Below are positions 9,877 through 18,913 of a stretch of 39,549 nt of DNA, in pieces. The position numbers were made by a program, and so were the translations under genes. Below the pieces are notes generated by a model. The model was not told where the DNA came from. It made no database searches and worked only from the letters and a program-made list of their open reading frames with translations. Position 1 is the stretch's first letter. Every line of letters begins with the position of its first letter. The stretch is from Prochlorococcus sp. AG-402-I20 (GTDB lineage Bacteria > Cyanobacteriota > Cyanobacteriia > PCC-6307 > Cyanobiaceae). The stretch covers positions 1-39,549 of the forward strand of contig QCHY01000018.1 in assembly GCA_003216975.1 (NCBI GenBank), read 5' to 3'.

Positions 9877-11232
9877 GTGGAAAATCATTCATTAACAAAA
9901 TCTCCTCTCTCCTTACCTTCTTTTTCGATTCCGAAAATTAGTCTTTTTATTGGGCTAACTATTACAGGTCAATGGGTTTTAAGTGATGTGGCCCATATCC
10001 CTGGGGGTGGAATTGGATTGCTATTAGGACTTGGCTGTATTTTTTATTTTTTAAAACCAGGAAAGGTTTCATTTGATGCTCCCTCTACTGTTCAAGGCTG
10101 GGTAAGAAGATGTCATGACGTTTTAGAGAATTTTGAGTACTTACTTCAGGAAGGAGAGCAAAGTGAAATAAAAAAAGAAAGAATTAATTCCTTACAAAAA
10201 ATTATTGATAGAAGCGAAGATCAAAGCATTGGTTTCTTGAAAACAAAAGGCGTAAAATTACCTGATAAAGATCAATTGGAAAAAGTTTTAGGAATAAATA
10301 ATCAAATAAAATTTTCTTTTCCACCAGCTCTTCCTGTAAGAGATAGAAATTGGATTTTGCCAGATTTAATCCAAGAGCAAGATTTTATTGTTTATTCTTT
10401 GGCACTTCCAATGAGCGCAGCAGATCTTTTGTGGATTAAAAATATCCCTACAGATCAACCAGCCTGGTTAATGGTTGTCAGTAAAGAATCTACTGATTGG
10501 TCTGATGAGCGAAATGCATTAGAGGCTCAATTACCAGACAGATGGACTAACAGAGTATTGAAATGGGATGGATCTCAAACAGAAATGGAAACGGTTCTTT
10601 CTCCAATTAAGAAACTTCTTGAAAATCCAAGGAAGAATACAGACATTACTAAGCAAAGACTTTTGTCTCGATTGCATACTTCTTGGCAAAAAGATTTAGA
10701 AAAATTAAGAAGAGAAAAATTCAAGGTTATTCAAACAAGATCTCAGTGGATAGTTGCTGGTATCGTTTTTGCCTCCCCTGTCGCCTCAACTGATTTGCTT
10801 GCAGTTGCAGTGGTTAATGGCTTGATGATCAAAGAAATGTCGAAAATATGGTCTTCCAAAATGAAGCCAGAATTACTTGAGGCAGTCTCACGACAACTAG
10901 CAATGGCTGCAATTGCTCAAGGAGTGGTGGAATGGAGTGGACAGTCCTTGTTGAGCCTGGCAAAGCTTGATGGCTCCTCTTGGGTTGCTGCTGGAACAAT
11001 TCAGGCCTTGAGTGCTGCTTATTTAACAAGAGTGGTTGGGAGATCGATGGCTGATTGGATGGCTCTCAATAATGGAGTAACTCAACCTGATTTAGAACTT
11101 ATTAAGCAACAAGCTCCTCAACTAGTATCAAAAGCTGCTGAGCTAGAAAGAGTTGATTGGGTGGCTTTTTTAAAGCAATCAAAAGAATGGATTCAGTCTC
11201 AATCTATTAATTACAAAGTTAAATCAGTTTAA
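9877..11232 (+). CDS. DUF697/YcjF-like membrane protein with degenerate GTPase-like domain
   Basis: 451 residues from a GTG start. Hydrophobic N-terminal segments (about residues 15-65) look like one or two membrane helices. The C-terminal half matches the DUF697 pattern: SQWIVAGIVFASPVAST followed by DLLAVAVVNGLMIKEMS, and later helices including TRVVGRSMADWM. In many cyanobacterial proteins this domain follows a small GTPase domain. Here a middle region (about residues 150-250) has the alternating strand pattern of the later part of a GTPase (DFIVYSLALP, then WLMVVSKES where NKxD would stand), but no P-loop GxxxxGK[ST] is visible. I infer a non-nucleotide-binding relative. Function unknown. 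It diverges from the RHH-like gene. Confidence 0.75.
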   Translation: MENHSLTKSPLSLPSFSIPKISLFIGLTITGQWVLSDVAHIPGGGIGLLLGLGCIFYFLKPGKVSFDAPSTVQGWVRRCHDVLENFEYLLQEGEQSEIKKERINSLQKIIDRSEDQSIGFLKTKGVKLPDKDQLEKVLGINNQIKFSFPPALPVRDRNWILPDLIQEQDFIVYSLALPMSAADLLWIKNIPTDQPAWLMVVSKESTDWSDERNALEAQLPDRWTNRVLKWDGSQTEMETVLSPIKKLLENPRKNTDITKQRLLSRLHTSWQKDLEKLRREKFKVIQTRSQWIVAGIVFASPVASTDLLAVAVVNGLMIKEMSKIWSSKMKPELLEAVSRQLAMAAIAQGVVEWSGQSLLSLAKLDGSSWVAAGTIQALSAAYLTRVVGRSMADWMALNNGVTQPDLELIKQQAPQLVSKAAELERVDWVAFLKQSKEWIQSQSINYKVKSV

Positions 11233-11274
11233 GTTTATAACTTTTCTTCTGGTAGATCTTTGACTTATATTTAG

Positions 11275-11294
11275 ATAAAATATTAATATTTTAT
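11275..11294. promoter_or_regulatory. 20-base perfect palindrome upstream of mntC, candidate operator
   Basis: The sequence ATAAAATATTAATATTTTAT reads the same on both strands over all 20 bases and ends 12 bases before the mntC ATG. A TATAAT hexamer at 11292-11297 overlaps its right end, so a bound protein could mask a -10 element, though no good -35 is found at standard spacing. The AT-only composition argues against an intrinsic terminator of the upstream gene. Identity of any regulator (Fur/Zur/Mur-type or other) is unknown. Confidence 0.45.
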
Positions 11295-11306
11295 AATTTC
11301 AAATAC

Positions 11307-12272
11307 ATGTTTAATAAAAAGTTTTTTTCTGATTATATTTATAAGAAAAAAAAGATACTTAGTCTATCTGTCTTCCTTTCTTTAAATATATTATTCTTTA
11401 CAGGATGTGTAAATAAAAATACTTATAGATTAAGTAATGATAAGCCTTTCGTCTTAACTACTTTTACAATTTTGGCCGATCTTGCTAGAAATGTTGCTGG
11501 GGATAGACTTCTAGTTGAATCAATAACTAAACCAGGAGCTGAAATCCATAGTTATCAATTTACACCCAGTGATATTGTGAAAACTAAAGGAGCAAAACTG
11601 ATTATTGAAAATGGTTTAGGTCTTGAATCATGGTTTTCAAAATTTATGACTAGCACGGGCGATATTCCCAATGTGAAATTAACCGAAGGGATTAAGCCAT
11701 TATTGATAGAGGGCGATGCTTATTCAGGGAAGCCAAATCCTCATGCCTGGATGTCGCCCAAAAGAGCTATGAATTATGTTGATAAAATAGTCGATGCTTT
11801 TATCAAAATCGATCCTGATGGAGCTCTTGAATACTCATCTAACGCTTCAACCTATAAAGCTAAACTTGAATCTCTTGATAAAGAGCTAAGAGATTCTTTA
11901 TCCTCTATTCCTAAAGAAAGAAGATTTTTGGTGACATGCGAAGGAGCCTTTACTTATCTGGCCCGTGATTACGGAATGAAAGAGGCATATTTGTGGCCAG
12001 TTAATGCTGAAAGTCAAGTAACACCAAGGAGAATGGTGAATCTAATAAAAACAATTAAAGAAAATGGAGTCCCAACAATTTTTTGTGAAAGTACTGTGAG
12101 TGCAGAAGCACAAAAAGAAGTTGCAAAATCAAGTGGGGCTGTTTTTGGCGGCACCTTTTACGTTGATTCACTCTCAGAACTAAATGGTCCTGCTCCTACC
12201 TATATAGATTTATTAAGGCATAATGTTCGTTTGATTACTGAGGGGCTATCCATTGCAGCAATGAAAAAATAA
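11307..12272 (+). CDS. mntC: Manganese (Mn/Zn) ABC transporter substrate-binding lipoprotein
   Basis: Cluster A-1 metal-binding lipoprotein that delivers Mn(II) to an ABC permease. The N-terminus has a lysine-rich stretch, a hydrophobic segment and a lipobox ending in Cys34 (FFTGC). Metal ligands by family alignment are His81 (AEIH), His146 (PNPHAW), Glu212 (TCEGAF) and Asp287 (YVDS). A glutamate as third ligand, and no His-rich loop, fits the Mn-type MntC/PsaA proteins rather than ZnuA. Length 321 is normal. The stop overlaps the start of the ATPase gene. The order SBP-ATPase-permease matches cyanobacterial mntC-mntA-mntB. Confidence 0.92.
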   Translation: MFNKKFFSDYIYKKKKILSLSVFLSLNILFFTGCVNKNTYRLSNDKPFVLTTFTILADLARNVAGDRLLVESITKPGAEIHSYQFTPSDIVKTKGAKLIIENGLGLESWFSKFMTSTGDIPNVKLTEGIKPLLIEGDAYSGKPNPHAWMSPKRAMNYVDKIVDAFIKIDPDGALEYSSNASTYKAKLESLDKELRDSLSSIPKERRFLVTCEGAFTYLARDYGMKEAYLWPVNAESQVTPRRMVNLIKTIKENGVPTIFCESTVSAEAQKEVAKSSGAVFGGTFYVDSLSELNGPAPTYIDLLRHNVRLITEGLSIAAMKK

Positions 12273-13069
12273 TGAATCCAATTTTTAAAAGTCATGAGAA
12301 AGATTTAATGCGTATTGAGGCAGACCAAGTTTGTGTTGACTACAACGGCACAGTTGCTCTCTATGACGCAAGTTTAAATTTAAAAGCTGGATCTATATGT
12401 GGCCTTGTAGGGATGAATGGTGCTGGAAAATCAACCTTTTTCAAGGCTCTAATGGGCTTTGTTAGGCCATCAAGGGGGAAAATAAGGATCAATGGTATAA
12501 AGGTAAATCAAGCCCAAAAGGAGCAATCGGTTGCATATGTTCCTCAAAACGAAGGAATAGATTATTCATTCCCCGTGAGTGTTTGGGATGTTGTGATGAT
12601 GGGGAGATATGGCGCTATGAATATTTTACGAATACCAAGAGAATCTGATAGGAGAGCCGTTGTTCATGCCCTTGAAAGAGTTGATCTTTTGGATCTCAGA
12701 GAAAGACCAATAGGATCTTTATCAGGAGGACAACGCAAAAGAGCTTTTCTTGCAAGAGCAATTGCTCAGCGGGCATCAGTACTTCTTTTAGACGAGCCTT
12801 TTTCGGGAGTTGATGTTCCTACGGAAAAGCTTATGTCTGAGCTATTTCTTCAGTTTCGACAAGAAGGACACACTATTTTGATCTCTACTCATGATTTGAA
12901 TCATGTGAGAGATTTTTGTGATTTTGTTGTCCTTATCAATAAGACTGTTCTTGCGTATGGTGAGACCTCGGAAGTTTTTACTTCGGAAAATCTAAATAAA
13001 ACATTTGGAGGAATTCCACCAAATCCTTTATCAGGTCCAACTTCAAGTAAAGATTTTGTAAATGAGTGA
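12272..13069 (+). CDS. mntA: Manganese ABC transporter ATP-binding protein
   Basis: Cytoplasmic ATPase of the Mn importer; 265 residues. Walker A GMNGAGKST lies at residues 47-55, the signature LSGGQ at 150-154, Walker B with Asp174-Glu175 (LLLDEP), and a switch histidine in STHDLNH. Its ATG shares a base with the mntC stop codon, and its end overlaps mntB by eight bases, so all three genes are clearly one operon. A second ATG-like start (MRIEADQ, residue 13) is possible. Confidence 0.93.
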   Translation: MNPIFKSHEKDLMRIEADQVCVDYNGTVALYDASLNLKAGSICGLVGMNGAGKSTFFKALMGFVRPSRGKIRINGIKVNQAQKEQSVAYVPQNEGIDYSFPVSVWDVVMMGRYGAMNILRIPRESDRRAVVHALERVDLLDLRERPIGSLSGGQRKRAFLARAIAQRASVLLLDEPFSGVDVPTEKLMSELFLQFRQEGHTILISTHDLNHVRDFCDFVVLINKTVLAYGETSEVFTSENLNKTFGGIPPNPLSGPTSSKDFVNE

Positions 13070-13934
13070 ATTTTTAATTTCCATTACGCCAATTGATTGG
13101 CTATTGGATCCATTAACTCATGACTTCATGAGAAGAGCTTTAATGGTTAGCGCGTTAGTGGGAGGTGTTTGTGGACTTCTATCTTGTTATATGACCTTAA
13201 AAGGTTGGGCATTAATGGGTGACGCGGTTTCTCATGCGGTTATGCCAGGGGTGGTTGTTGCTTATGCATTAGGGCTCCCTTTTTCCTTAGGTGCTTTCGT
13301 TTTTGGAGTTGGTTCAGTTGCTTTGATTGGATTTGTTAAACAGAAATCTAGAATTAAAGAGGATACAGTAATAGGACTTGTTTTTACTGGCTTTTTTGCA
13401 TTAGGCCTTGTATTGGTTTCAAAAATTAAAAGTAATATTGATCTAATGCAAATACTTTTTGGAAGTCCTCTAGGGATTTCTCGTTCAGATGTTAACCAGA
13501 CTTTAATAATTTCGTTTATTGTGATATCAATTTTGCTTATATTTAGAAAAGATTTAATGCTTTATTGTTTTGACGCCAAACATGCTAGATCTATAGGAAT
13601 TAATACAGGTATACTTCATTATTTATTATTAACTTTATTATCTCTATCCGCAGTTGTTGGTTTGCAAACTGTTGGTATTATTTTAGTTGTTGCAATGCTT
13701 ATTACACCTGGTGCTACAGCCTATTTGCTAACTGATCGGTTTGATCAAATGACTTTATTAGCAGTTATTAGCAGTTCATTCTCAAGCATTTTAGGTGTTT
13801 ATATAAGTTATTGGTCAGATATTGAAACAGGTGGATCTATCGTTTTAGTCCAAACATTAATATTTTTAATAGCTTTTTTATTTGCCCCAAGATATGGAAT
13901 ATTTAAAAACCAAACTTTTATAAATAAAAATTAA
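13062..13934 (+). CDS. mntB: Manganese ABC transporter membrane permease
   Basis: ABC-3 family permease of about eight predicted membrane helices; 290 residues. The segment GWALMGDAVSHAVMPGVVVAYALG near residues 48-71 is the conserved family motif, and a later GIILVVAMLITPGATAYLL is also typical. It overlaps mntA by eight bases. The downstream DUF4336 gene follows after 12 bases and may be part of the operon. Confidence 0.93.
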   Translation: MSEFLISITPIDWLLDPLTHDFMRRALMVSALVGGVCGLLSCYMTLKGWALMGDAVSHAVMPGVVVAYALGLPFSLGAFVFGVGSVALIGFVKQKSRIKEDTVIGLVFTGFFALGLVLVSKIKSNIDLMQILFGSPLGISRSDVNQTLIISFIVISILLIFRKDLMLYCFDAKHARSIGINTGILHYLLLTLLSLSAVVGLQTVGIILVVAMLITPGATAYLLTDRFDQMTLLAVISSSFSSILGVYISYWSDIETGGSIVLVQTLIFLIAFLFAPRYGIFKNQTFINKN

Positions 13935-13946
13935 ATTAAGCAAACA

Positions 13947-15125
13947 ATGAGTAAACTTTCTACTGAACAAAAATGGAGTTGGTGGCCACTTTTACCACTC
14001 TATCCTTATGGCAGAAAAAGAACAATATTCAAGGAATTAGTTCCAAATCAGATTTGGAGTTTTGAACAACTTCAGGGTATTTATTATGTAGCTGTCCCAG
14101 TGAGGCTATTAGTTGTCAAAGTAAAGAATGGATTGATGATAATTAACCCTCTACCTCCTACGGAAGAATTGCTAAGGGACATAGATGTACTTGTAAAAAA
14201 AATAGGTCCTGTAAAAACGATTGTCTTACCAACGGCCTCAGGTTTGGAACATAAAATTGCTCTTCCTGCTTTGGCTAGAGCTTTTCCTGATTCAAAAATA
14301 TGGGTTTGCCCAGGGCAATGGAGTTTTCCTTTCCAATTGCCTTTTGATTGGTTGGGAATTCCTTCTAAAAGAACAAATATTTTATTGGCTGATGGATTCC
14401 CTCATAGTGATTATTGTGAATGGATATCATTGGGACCAATTGATATTGGTCTAGGACGCTTCCAAGAAATATCTTGTTTTCATAAACCATCAAAGTCTTT
14501 GTTGGTTACTGATGCACTTGTAGGTATTGAAGAGAATCCTCCAGAACTCTTTGATTTAGACCCTACCCCTTTATTGTTTCATTCAAGAGAGAAGGGGTCT
14601 GAAGAGCTAATTGATACTCAATTTGCGAGAAGAAAAGGATGGCTTCGTTTGGTTCTTTTTGCTTCTTACTTAAGACCTGAAAAGTTGGTGATACCACAAA
14701 TAAAAGAAATTTTTGGAAACGCTTTTAAACCAAATTTAAGAAATAAAAGAGCACATTTTGGTGTCTATCCTTTTTCTTGGCAGAAAGGCTGGGAGTTGTC
14801 TGCTAAAAAACTTGTTGGAAAAAATATACCTTTAGTACAAATTGCTCCTGTAATAGAAAGGCTCGTTTTCCCTAGAGGACAAAAAGCTCTATTAAATTGG
14901 TTGAATAAAGTTGAATCCTTACAAAATATTTCTTGGTTAATCTCTGCTCATTACAGCGGGAAAGTTAGATTTTCAAAATATGAAATAAAAGTGTTAAAAA
15001 ATAAAATTAATAAACCAGATTGGGCTAATAGCAGAGGTGATTTTGGATTTTTAGGTTGGTTAGATCAAAAACTATTAAAAATTGGAGTAGTCCCTAGCGA
15101 ACCTCTGAAAAAATTTATTGATTAA
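13947..15125 (+). CDS. DUF4336 domain protein, possible metallo-beta-lactamase-like fold
   Basis: 392 residues, no signal peptide. The N-terminus (WWPLLPLYPYGRKRTIFKELV, residues 11-31) and the region PVRLLVVKVKNGLMIINPLPPTEELL match what I know of DUF4336 proteins, which are widespread in cyanobacteria and plants and have a beta-lactamase-like layout. The usual HxHxDH metal motif is not visible; the equivalent place reads LPTASGLEHKIALPALARAF. Function unknown. It follows mntB by 12 bases on the same strand and overlaps the convergent DUF760 gene by four bases. A link with metal supply is possible from location only. Confidence 0.8.
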   Translation: MSKLSTEQKWSWWPLLPLYPYGRKRTIFKELVPNQIWSFEQLQGIYYVAVPVRLLVVKVKNGLMIINPLPPTEELLRDIDVLVKKIGPVKTIVLPTASGLEHKIALPALARAFPDSKIWVCPGQWSFPFQLPFDWLGIPSKRTNILLADGFPHSDYCEWISLGPIDIGLGRFQEISCFHKPSKSLLVTDALVGIEENPPELFDLDPTPLLFHSREKGSEELIDTQFARRKGWLRLVLFASYLRPEKLVIPQIKEIFGNAFKPNLRNKRAHFGVYPFSWQKGWELSAKKLVGKNIPLVQIAPVIERLVFPRGQKALLNWLNKVESLQNISWLISAHYSGKVRFSKYEIKVLKNKINKPDWANSRGDFGFLGWLDQKLLKIGVVPSEPLKKFID

Positions 15126-15466
15126 ATTTTATCTGGGTCGACTGACATTTCTTCGTCGGATAAAAGTGTTTCCTCTAATTGTTTCCTTTGCTCCATTTGC
15201 CTGAGGAAGTACCCTGTCATCATCGCAGAGGCTAATAGACTAGCCAAATTATCCTTGCTAGAAGTTACTTTTACCTCAAATTGCTCTCCAGGAAGCATTC
15301 CAAGTAAACCTTGAACATTGTGTCGGATTATTTCTTGAATTTCTGGACTGGCAGATTTTGCGACTCTTTGCAAAACGTCAGCAGGTTGATCTTGTAAGTA
15401 CTGAATTAGAGCATTTGCCTCATGGCCCTCATTATTGTCTGTAGCTAAAAATTCAGGATTAAACAT
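15122..15466 (-). CDS. DUF760 family protein
   Basis: Small soluble protein of 114 residues. The pattern NALIQYLQDQPADVLQRVAKSASPEIQEIIRHNVQGLLGMLP near residues 18-59, followed by a strand and a helix ASLLASAMMTGYFLRQMEQR, matches the DUF760 family of cyanobacteria and chloroplasts. The biochemical role is unknown. The C-terminus is acidic. Its end overlaps the DUF4336 gene by four bases tail to tail; lepB ends in the gap upstream of it, 62 bases away. Confidence 0.85.
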   Translation of the reverse strand: MFNPEFLATDNNEGHEANALIQYLQDQPADVLQRVAKSASPEIQEIIRHNVQGLLGMLPGEQFEVKVTSSKDNLASLLASAMMTGYFLRQMEQRKQLEETLLSDEEMSVDPDKI

Positions 15467-15528
15467 CCAGTTTTTTCCATGTAATTACACAATATCGCAA
15501 AACGTACTCTAATAAAATTTAATTTAGG

Positions 15529-16095
15529 TTATGGGAACCGAATAGGTCCTATTTTTTTTAATGGCCAGTACCTTGCAAGCGCCGTACCTATAAGATTTTT
15601 TTCTGGGAGAGCTCCCCAAATATGTGAGTCTAAACTGTTATTTCGGTTGTCTCCTAAGACCCAAAGTGAATAGTCAGGTACATTTATTGCGTCCATTTCA
15701 TATTGGATAGGTTCTTTAATCCAAGGTTCATTTATTTCTTTTTCATTTCTATATAGTTTCCCATTAGTAACTTCTATTTTATCTCCAGGTAATCCAACGA
15801 CTCTTTTTATTAGTGCTGAACCATCACTGTAGCCTGCTTCTGTAAGAATTTTTGGAGGTTTGAAAATAACAATCGTATTTAAATTTAAATGTTTATCTAG
15901 TTTATTATTTAGTCTTGGAGTTATTTTCTCTATCAATATTCTGTCTTGAATTTGCAAAGTTGGAATCATTGATCCAGATGGAATCCATCTAGGTTCAACT
16001 GCTTGCCATCTTAATAAAAGCGCAATTAATATCCAAACCAACAATCCTTTCCAGCTATTTTGGTTTTGATTCTTTTTTGATCCAGTAGATGTCAT
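15529..16095 (-). CDS. lepB: Signal peptidase I
   Basis: Membrane-anchored serine protease (family S26) that removes signal peptides after translocation. One N-terminal membrane helix spans about residues 16-32. The catalytic serine is Ser42 in IPSGSMIPTL and the general-base lysine is Lys97 in ALIKRVVGLPGD. Boxes D and E follow (LGDNRNNSLDSHIWG). At 188 residues it has the compact form common in Gram-positives and cyanobacteria. It is divergent from menD with a 63-base gap. Confidence 0.95.
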   Translation of the reverse strand: MTSTGSKKNQNQNSWKGLLVWILIALLLRWQAVEPRWIPSGSMIPTLQIQDRILIEKITPRLNNKLDKHLNLNTIVIFKPPKILTEAGYSDGSALIKRVVGLPGDKIEVTNGKLYRNEKEINEPWIKEPIQYEMDAINVPDYSLWVLGDNRNNSLDSHIWGALPEKNLIGTALARYWPLKKIGPIRFP

Positions 16096-16158
16096 GAATT
16101 TTCTTTGTTTTAGTTACTTGTTCGAAAGTTTTTTACAAAAATCTAAGTAGTTGTTCTT

Positions 16159-17955
16159 TTGGCAATTTCACTAGCACGTTCCAATTTTTTTATCAGCTTA
16201 GAGCTCCTTAAAACTCTTGTAGCTAAGGGAGTGAAATATTTTGTCCTTTGCCCGGGGAGTAGATCAGGCCCTCTCGCTTTAGCAGCAGCAAGCCTCTCTA
16301 AAAGAAAAGAATTAACTCTCATAACATCAATTGACGAAAGGTCGGCTGCATTCCTTGCTTTGGGAATAAGTGCAGCTAGTGGGAAAGTAAGTTGTGTCAT
16401 TACAACTTCTGGAAGTGCTGTCGCAAATCTTTTGCCGGCTGCTGTTGAAGCAGATAGGTCATGCCATCCTCTCTTGTTTTTAACTGCAGATAGACCTTTG
16501 CGATTAAAAGAATGTGGAGCCAATCAAGCAGTTAATCAACAGGATTTTCTTAAGTCTGTTTGTAGACATTTTGATGAATCTCCAAAAGAAGGAATTCATT
16601 TGATTTCTAAAGAGAGACTGACATCTTTAATTGGAAAATCATTCGAAATGGCTTCTGATCTGCCTGGACCAGTTCATATTAACCTTGCTTATGAAGAGCC
16701 TTTGCATCCTTGCGAAATTGACCAGAATAAAGTTCTTGATGGATGGGGAATTGAAGGATTTTTAAAGGAAAAAATCACTACAAATAAGGTTGAGGTCGCT
16801 AAAAATTTTCTTTCTTTAAAACTACCAATATTAGATCCATTTTCGTTAGGAATAATTATTGTTGGGCCATGGAGAGGAAAATTAAAACAACTTGTTTCTT
16901 TTAGGGAAGCATTAAAGAAATGGCAAAAATTAACTGGATGGCCAATTCTTGCGGATCCACTCTCTGGGGTTGAAAATGATCAAGAGGGTTTAATAAATCA
17001 CTGGGATCTTTTTTTCTCAATAGGTTTTTTTGAAAAAATCAAAGAGATTCAAGTTTTACGATTGGGTCCAATATCTCCAAGTAGAGAATTACAAACTTGG
17101 CTTAAAAAACCTGGAAAAGATCAAGTACTTATTACTGAGGGAGATTGTCGAAATCTTGATCCCATAGGTGGCTCGTCACAATTTAGTGAAGGGTTTTCTT
17201 GTTGGGTTGATAGATTGCTTGAGGGTATTCCAGTAAAGCCAGCAAAGGATAAAAAAATTGTTAGTCAAAAGTTGACTAAACAGCTTATAAAATATGATTT
17301 ATTTATCAATGATTGGCTTGATAAAAGGTTATTCAGAAATGGGTTAATTACTGAACCTGCTTTGGCTAGATTGCTTCCTCGCTTGTTACCAGAATCTATC
17401 CCTGTGATGCTTGCTTCAAGTAGTCCCATAAGAGATTGGTTGAGTTATTCGGGAGAGGGAGCTTTCCTGAGAAGATGTTTTGGTTTTAGGGGGGCATCAG
17501 GAATTGATGGGACACTCTCAATGGGTATGGGATTATCAATAATTATGGGGAGAATGGTATTGGTTACTGGTGATTTAGCACTTCTTCATGATACAAATGG
17601 TTGGCTATTTTCAAAGGATAAAAATATTAGTTTAATTGTAATCATGATTGATAATGGTGGAGGGGGTATATTTAATCAATTAAATATAGATAGAATTCAA
17701 GAAGGCGATTTTGAAGAAATTTTTCTTATGCCTCAACAAGTTTGTCATCTAACACTTGCTAAAGCCTATGGATTGCAATCTAAACAAGTTGCTTGCTTGG
17801 ATGATTTAGAACAAGCAATTGAATGGAGTTTTTCTTTGTCAACAAATGTATTAATAAGAGTTTGTACTAACTCTCTTGAAGATCATAGATTGAGAGTAAG
17901 TTTAAAGGATGATCTAAAAAAAACATTATCTGAGTATTTATCAAGTTTTGACTAA
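16159..17955 (+). CDS. menD: 2-succinyl-5-enolpyruvyl-6-hydroxy-3-cyclohexene-1-carboxylate synthase
   Basis: Thiamine diphosphate enzyme that joins isochorismate and 2-oxoglutarate in the menaquinone route, used by cyanobacteria for phylloquinone of photosystem I. Length 598. The N-terminal ThDP domain reads [17 protein letters not shown], with the conserved glutamate in SIDERSAAF. The C-terminal diphosphate and magnesium region is [12 protein letters not shown] followed by [10 protein letters not shown]. The start is TTG at 16159: an in-frame stop lies at 16144-16146, no ATG lies between, and the conserved N-terminus begins within a few residues. It overlaps or abuts menB downstream. Confidence 0.96.
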   Translation: MAISLARSNFFISLELLKTLVAKGVKYFVLCPGSRSGPLALAAASLSKRKELTLITSIDERSAAFLALGISAASGKVSCVITTSGSAVANLLPAAVEADRSCHPLLFLTADRPLRLKECGANQAVNQQDFLKSVCRHFDESPKEGIHLISKERLTSLIGKSFEMASDLPGPVHINLAYEEPLHPCEIDQNKVLDGWGIEGFLKEKITTNKVEVAKNFLSLKLPILDPFSLGIIIVGPWRGKLKQLVSFREALKKWQKLTGWPILADPLSGVENDQEGLINHWDLFFSIGFFEKIKEIQVLRLGPISPSRELQTWLKKPGKDQVLITEGDCRNLDPIGGSSQFSEGFSCWVDRLLEGIPVKPAKDKKIVSQKLTKQLIKYDLFINDWLDKRLFRNGLITEPALARLLPRLLPESIPVMLASSSPIRDWLSYSGEGAFLRRCFGFRGASGIDGTLSMGMGLSIIMGRMVLVTGDLALLHDTNGWLFSKDKNISLIVIMIDNGGGGIFNQLNIDRIQEGDFEEIFLMPQQVCHLTLAKAYGLQSKQVACLDDLEQAIEWSFSLSTNVLIRVCTNSLEDHRLRVSLKDDLKKTLSEYLSSFD

Positions 17956-18001
17956 ATTTAATTTAAAAAAAATGAATTTAAAACCTATTACTCCTAACAA
18001 T

Positions 18002-18865
18002 ATGTCTAGAAGAGTTCTCCCTGGTGAAATCATTACCTCATGGACTTCTGTTGGTGAATACAAAGATATCTTGCTTGATAAAAGTCCTGAAGGAATTGCT
18101 CGTGTTGCGATAAATCGTCCTGAGAAAAGAAATGCTTTTCGACCTCAAACAATTTCAGAACTTTGTGATGCATTTATTAGAATAAGAGAAGATCCAAAAA
18201 TTGGAGTCGTTTTATTTACAGGGGTAGGACCTTCCAAAGATGGAAAATTCGCTTTTTGTTCTGGCGGAGATCAGGCTATACGTGGAAGTGGAGGATACCT
18301 TGGAGATGATGGAATCCCGCGTTTAAATGTTCTTGATTTGCAACGTATAATTAGGAGCCTTCCTAAAGTAGTTATTGCACTTGTCCCTGGTTTCGCTATA
18401 GGGGGAGGACATGTTTTACATTTAATTTGTGATCTGAGCTTGGCTGCAGATAATGCAATCTTCGGTCAAACTGGACCTAAAGTTGGGAGCTTTGATGCAG
18501 GGTTTGGTTCCAGTTATTTAGCAAGGGTTGTAGGTCAAAAAAAGGCTAGAGAAATTTGGTTCCTATGTAGGAAATATGGAGCAAAGGAAGCATTGGATAT
18601 GGGGCTAATAAATGCCATCTCACCAATTAATTTGCTTGAGTCTGAAGGTGTTAAATGGGCGAGGGAAATACTTCAAAACAGTCCAACCGCTATAAAGTGT
18701 TTGAAATTTTCTTTTAATGCTGATACAGATGGATTAGCAGGTATCCAAGAGCTTGCTGGCCAGGCAACACATCTTTTTTATACTACTGATGAGTCAAAGG
18801 AGGGAAGAAATGCTTTCATGGAGAAAAGGGATCCTGATTTTTCCGAATCAAAATGGCTTCCATGA
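18002..18865 (+). CDS. menB: 1,4-dihydroxy-2-naphthoyl-CoA synthase
   Basis: Crotonase-fold enzyme that cyclises o-succinylbenzoyl-CoA in phylloquinone synthesis. The oxyanion-hole regions are visible: [12 protein letters not shown] and [17 protein letters not shown], followed by the family-typical [21 protein letters not shown] and a C-terminal WLP end. The ATG at 18002 (MSRRVLPGE) gives 287 residues, the usual size. Upstream in-frame starts are ATG 17972 and TTG 17948, the latter overlapping menD by eight bases. The gene is in an operon with menD. Confidence 0.95.
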   Translation: MSRRVLPGEIITSWTSVGEYKDILLDKSPEGIARVAINRPEKRNAFRPQTISELCDAFIRIREDPKIGVVLFTGVGPSKDGKFAFCSGGDQAIRGSGGYLGDDGIPRLNVLDLQRIIRSLPKVVIALVPGFAIGGGHVLHLICDLSLAADNAIFGQTGPKVGSFDAGFGSSYLARVVGQKKAREIWFLCRKYGAKEALDMGLINAISPINLLESEGVKWAREILQNSPTAIKCLKFSFNADTDGLAGIQELAGQATHLFYTTDESKEGRNAFMEKRDPDFSESKWLP

Positions 18866-18903
18866 TTTTATTTGGTTTTTCCAAAAAATAAATCTTTCTT
18901 TTT
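18864..18903 (+). terminator. Possible weak terminator after menB
   Basis: Starting inside the menB stop codon, GATTTTATTTGG and CCAAAAAATAAATC (18881-18894) can pair around a T5 loop, with small bulges, and are followed by a T-rich TTTCTTTTT tract. The stem is AT-rich and imperfect, so support is modest. Confidence 0.3.
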
Positions 18904-18913
18904 CATGAATTAA

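Noticed and set aside
11260-11297. TTGACT and TATAAT as a -35/-10 pair for mntC
   Set aside because: The spacing is 26 bases, too long for a standard promoter; only the TATAAT hexamer is mentioned, as overlapping the palindrome.
15480-15489. TGTAATTACA palindrome 13 bases upstream of the DUF760 gene
   Set aside because: Only 10 bases and AT-dominated; the spacing does not fit the NtcA GTA-N8-TAC pattern, and chance occurrence is expected at this length.
16143-16523. Antisense open frame of 126 codons over the menD start
   Set aside because: Low-complexity translation with no family features; the opposite strand encodes the conserved MenD N-terminus.
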